Shown one piece after another: positions 5,568 through 7,923 of a stretch of 7,923 nucleotides of DNA. Location: the NCBI GenBank assembly GCA_026193735.1, contig JAPHUJ010000092.1:1-7923 (forward strand). The letters run 5' to 3'. Under the pieces are notes generated by a model. The model did no database searches and had not been told where the DNA came from. It worked only from the letters and a program-made list of their open reading frames with translations. The stretch's first letter is position 1, and every line of letters starts with the position of its first letter. The DNA is from Sulfurovum sp. (lineage in GTDB: Bacteria; Campylobacterota; Campylobacteria; Campylobacterales; Sulfurovaceae). The translations under genes were made by a program, and so were the position numbers.

Positions 5568-7397
5568 ATGAAACAACAATTTATGGAAGATCTGCAAACT
5601 ATCTATGATGAGCTACAACGAAGACAAGCGAGTCTCAACGCGTATTATGAACTGTTAGACAAAGGACATGATAGAGCGAACAAAGTGGTAGGGGCATTCT
5701 TATCACTTATAGATACCCCTAGAGATAAAGACTCAGAAATGGCAGCGTTGACACGTCTAGTGAATCTTCGTGAAGATGCCTTAGAACAAGTATTGGAAAA
5801 AAATGGCTGTACTAAAGAAGAGATAGCGATGAAAAAAGAGTTGGCATACGGTTTTGCAAGTACAATGCATATCACCCGTCATGAAAGCTTTATCTCTTGG
5901 GTGGAAGAGCATAAACTTCTTACACCTTTTTATCGTTCACTTATCTTGGGTGTACACTATGTGGGGATTGCTATGAGTGTATGGCAGAGTCATTGGACAC
6001 ATCACATTCTCTATTCCGTGAACCTTGAACTGAGTGACCTGTTCAATGGGGATGATGCAAAAGTCTTTGAGATGCTTCAAAATGAGTCTCTGCTCGATAC
6101 GGATGAGAGCGGATGTGTAGGAGATAGATCTTACTCTGTACTTAAAAAAGAGGATACTGGATATAAAAGCATTGCATATGCAGAAGCATTTCCTAAAGAA
6201 GTGACACAGGTTACCACAGCACTTGAACAGCTGATTTCACTTTTGAACCAACATGAAGATGATGTTTTTAATCAAAAATCAGAATGGCTAGCCTATTTTA
6301 CAGCGTTAAAAGTAGCTTTTGTACATACGAAAACCAATGAACTTATAGGTAAATGGGCAGAAGTAGATAGACGTTGGATGGCTGTGACGACACCATTACA
6401 GGTAGGGCATCCGTTAGAGTATTATGAAGATCATTATAGAAAAGCTGTAGCGTTAGAATGGGACCTTCGTATTGTCAATCCTAAATTACAAGAAGGTTCA
6501 AGTACGCGTAACAACATTAAACTTTTTGCCTATGAAATGGCAAAAGATTTTGGTGAAGAAGCCTTACATACCATGAGTAAGAATCTCTTGCAGGTCGATG
6601 AAACCCAACTCTATATCGGTCAACCGGTCCTTTACTACGGAGCAGAATTCAATGGGCTTTTCTCGGCACAAGTGGTACCCAATGACGAACAGGTTTCCGC
6701 TGAATTAGGGAAGAAGATCTTTGCTTATGCTGACTTTGTGATGGAAAGTAAAAAGTCCAAGCCTATCATGAAACTCTCTGTAGAGACTATGGGTGAAGGG
6801 TTTGTAAAAAAACAAAAAGCGCTTGTAGACAATGAGCCGAAGCTGTGGCATGAGCTTTATGATATCTCTACAGTAGGACATGAATACGGACACATACTCT
6901 GGATAGACTCAGACACGGAAAACAAGATGAATGGTTCAGGACAGTTTAAAAATATTGAAGAGTTTAAAGCCACAGCCGGTGGACTGATGGCATTTTTTCA
7001 TAATGAACGTGAAGTACTTAAAAATCACATAGTTGAGGATGTGGTTTCCCGTGCAGTGGGTCTTATGGGATGGCGTGAAGTGGGCGAAGTGTTGCCGTAT
7101 TATTGCGAAGGGTTGATCCACCTTGATATTCTCTTTAGCTCAGGTGTCATTACGTATGACGGACAGATAAACATTGACTATAGCAAATATGATGTGATGA
7201 AAAGAACGTATCAGGAAGCCTATAAAAAGTTAGCAGAAAATTACCTTGCTAAAGTAGATGCATCAGTGTATTTGAATGCGTATGCAATTAAAGAAGATGG
7301 TGTATATTTACCGGTAAAAGAAGAGATAAGATCTTTTGTAGAACACTATTATGCAAGATATAAAGAGATAGGACAGCAGACCATTGTTCTTTCTTGA
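5568..7397 (+). CDS. ciaB: CiaB-family protein with zinc metallopeptidase (HEYGH) signature
   Basis: This 609-residue protein matches in length and general character the Campylobacter invasion antigen B family (about 610 residues in C. jejuni). I assign it from remembered family features, so the name is less sure than the fold signature. The N-terminal 100 residues are helical and charged (LQTIYDELQRRQASLNAYYE; ALTRLVNLREDALEQVLE). No signal peptide or membrane segment is visible, so it is cytosolic or exported by a non-Sec route. HEYGH at 438-442 is a zincin HEXXH motif. EEFKATAGGL follows from residue 464, where gluzincins carry the third zinc ligand (E464/E465). In C. jejuni CiaB is described as a secreted factor for host-cell entry, but nothing here indicates a host-associated lifestyle, so a peptidase-like housekeeping role is as likely. 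The ATG has AGAGAG 6 bases upstream. No clear terminator follows. Confidence 0.75.
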   Translation: MKQQFMEDLQTIYDELQRRQASLNAYYELLDKGHDRANKVVGAFLSLIDTPRDKDSEMAALTRLVNLREDALEQVLEKNGCTKEEIAMKKELAYGFASTMHITRHESFISWVEEHKLLTPFYRSLILGVHYVGIAMSVWQSHWTHHILYSVNLELSDLFNGDDAKVFEMLQNESLLDTDESGCVGDRSYSVLKKEDTGYKSIAYAEAFPKEVTQVTTALEQLISLLNQHEDDVFNQKSEWLAYFTALKVAFVHTKTNELIGKWAEVDRRWMAVTTPLQVGHPLEYYEDHYRKAVALEWDLRIVNPKLQEGSSTRNNIKLFAYEMAKDFGEEALHTMSKNLLQVDETQLYIGQPVLYYGAEFNGLFSAQVVPNDEQVSAELGKKIFAYADFVMESKKSKPIMKLSVETMGEGFVKKQKALVDNEPKLWHELYDISTVGHEYGHILWIDSDTENKMNGSGQFKNIEEFKATAGGLMAFFHNEREVLKNHIVEDVVSRAVGLMGWREVGEVLPYYCEGLIHLDILFSSGVITYDGQINIDYSKYDVMKRTYQEAYKKLAENYLAKVDASVYLNAYAIKEDGVYLPVKEEIRSFVEHYYARYKEIGQQTIVLS

Positions 7398-7476
7398 TCT
7401 AACGGGAGAAGGGGTATCTCTTTCTTCTAGCAGTATTTAATTAATTTCCTTCACCATTCTCTAACCTCATTTTGGA

Positions 7477-7482
7477 TATAAT
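7477..7482 (+). promoter_or_regulatory. Predicted -10 box of the aminotransferase gene
   Basis: GGATATAATCC contains a perfect TATAAT, with T-rich DNA upstream and no good -35. The predicted start near 7489 gives a leader of about 40 bases before the ATG at 7528. It separates this gene from ciaB transcription. Confidence 0.5.
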
Positions 7483-7495
7483 CCACGTAATTATG

Positions 7496-7510
7496 CCGTT
7501 TTGTAAACGG
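7496..7510 (+). other. Leader hairpin upstream of the aminotransferase
   Basis: CCGTTT-TGT-AAACGG is a perfect 6-bp stem with a 3-base loop, right at the predicted 5' end of the transcript and 17 bases before the ATG. It is not followed by a U-tract, so it is not a terminator. It could stabilise the mRNA or serve as an operator. Confidence 0.4.
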
Positions 7511-7527
7511 TGATCACGAGGATATTT

Positions 7528-7923
7528 ATGCTACTTTTTACACCAGGACCTACACCGGTACCAGAGTCAGTAAGACAGGCGATGGCTACCGTTACTTTGC
7601 ATCATAGAACACCGGAATTTGAAGCGATCTTTAAAGAAGCCAGAGAACGTCTCTTAAAGCTTTTTGGTATGGATGAATGTGTGATGATCGCTTCATCTGG
7701 AACAGGCGCAATGCAGGCTTGTATGTTGAACCTTTGTAAGACGAAAGCGTTGACTGTAAACTCCGGGAAGTTTGGTGAACGATTCGGAAAGATCGCTGAT
7801 GCAATGGGTAGAGATAAAGTGGAACTCACATGTGAGTGGAATACACCTTGTTCTGTATCCGATGTTGAAAATGCCTTGAATTAAAATGCAGATATCGATG
7901 CAATTTTTATACAGGTATGTGAA
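7528..7923 (+). pseudogene. Class V PLP-dependent aminotransferase (alanine-glyoxylate/serine-pyruvate type), in-frame TAA at codon 119, runs off the right edge
   Basis: The N-terminus MLLFTPGPTPVPESVRQAM, then HHRTPEF (residues 25-31) and the PLP-phosphate loop SSGTGAMQA (56-64), identify a fold-type I class V aminotransferase of the AGXT/serine-pyruvate/phosphoserine-like group, normally about 380 residues. NSGKFGERFGKIA (78-90) is also typical. The ATG at 7528 has GAGGA 7 bases upstream, preferred over the GTG at 7510. After residue 118 (VENALN) a TAA at 7882-7884 interrupts the frame. The same frame continues NADIDAIFIQVCE to the window end, exactly what the family has there. One base change (AAA to TAA) would explain it. 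The catalytic lysine lies beyond the window, so a 118-residue product would be inactive. Alternatives are a sequencing error or readthrough. The amino-group substrate cannot be assigned from this part; serine, alanine and phosphohydroxypyruvate routes are all possible. Confidence 0.8.

Noticed and set aside
5645..7121. Minus-strand frames of 61-76 codons opposite the CiaB-family gene
   Set aside because: They are shadows of a long intact plus-strand gene, with no motifs or ribosome sites.

Overview
The window is AT-rich bacterial DNA with short intergenic gaps. Gene content points to Campylobacterota, probably a free-living Sulfurovum/Sulfurimonas-like organism. The strongest pointer is a 609-residue CiaB-family protein, a family I know mainly from this phylum; weak -35 boxes with T-rich upstream DNA also fit. 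The taxonomic call is inference, because no 16S or other marker is present.

Left part (1-2680). A response regulator receiver domain runs off the left edge on the minus strand. Facing away from it on the plus strand is the C-terminal half of a GGDEF (diguanylate cyclase) domain with no intact active site. Between them lies a long mirror-image repeat that carries the response regulator promoter. Convergent with the GGDEF relic, and only 6 bases from it, is a complete TonB-dependent outer-membrane receptor (minus strand). Its promoter has two 9-bp direct repeats 11 bp apart just upstream of a -10 box, the layout used by PhoB/OmpR-type activators.

Middle part (2681-4800). A minus-strand two-gene operon holds a YajR-type major facilitator transporter with a C-terminal ferredoxin-like (YAM) domain. 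It is followed, with a TAATG stop/start overlap, by a 225-residue protein that I do not recognise.

Right part (4800-7923, plus strand). First comes the XTP/dITP diphosphatase RdgB (house-cleaning of deaminated purine nucleotides; TTG start). Next is a 143-base spacer with two inverted repeats, then the CiaB-family protein with a zincin HEYGH motif. Last is a class V PLP-dependent aminotransferase running off the right edge. That aminotransferase frame has a TAA at codon 119 in place of an expected sense codon, with family-like sequence continuing in the same frame, so it is a fresh pseudogene, a readthrough case or a sequence error.

No rRNA, tRNA, insertion sequence or CRISPR array was seen. 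The most useful leads are the interrupted aminotransferase, the metallopeptidase signature in the CiaB homologue, and the regulatory architecture around the response regulator and the TonB receptor. I see no clear evidence of a wholly new system.
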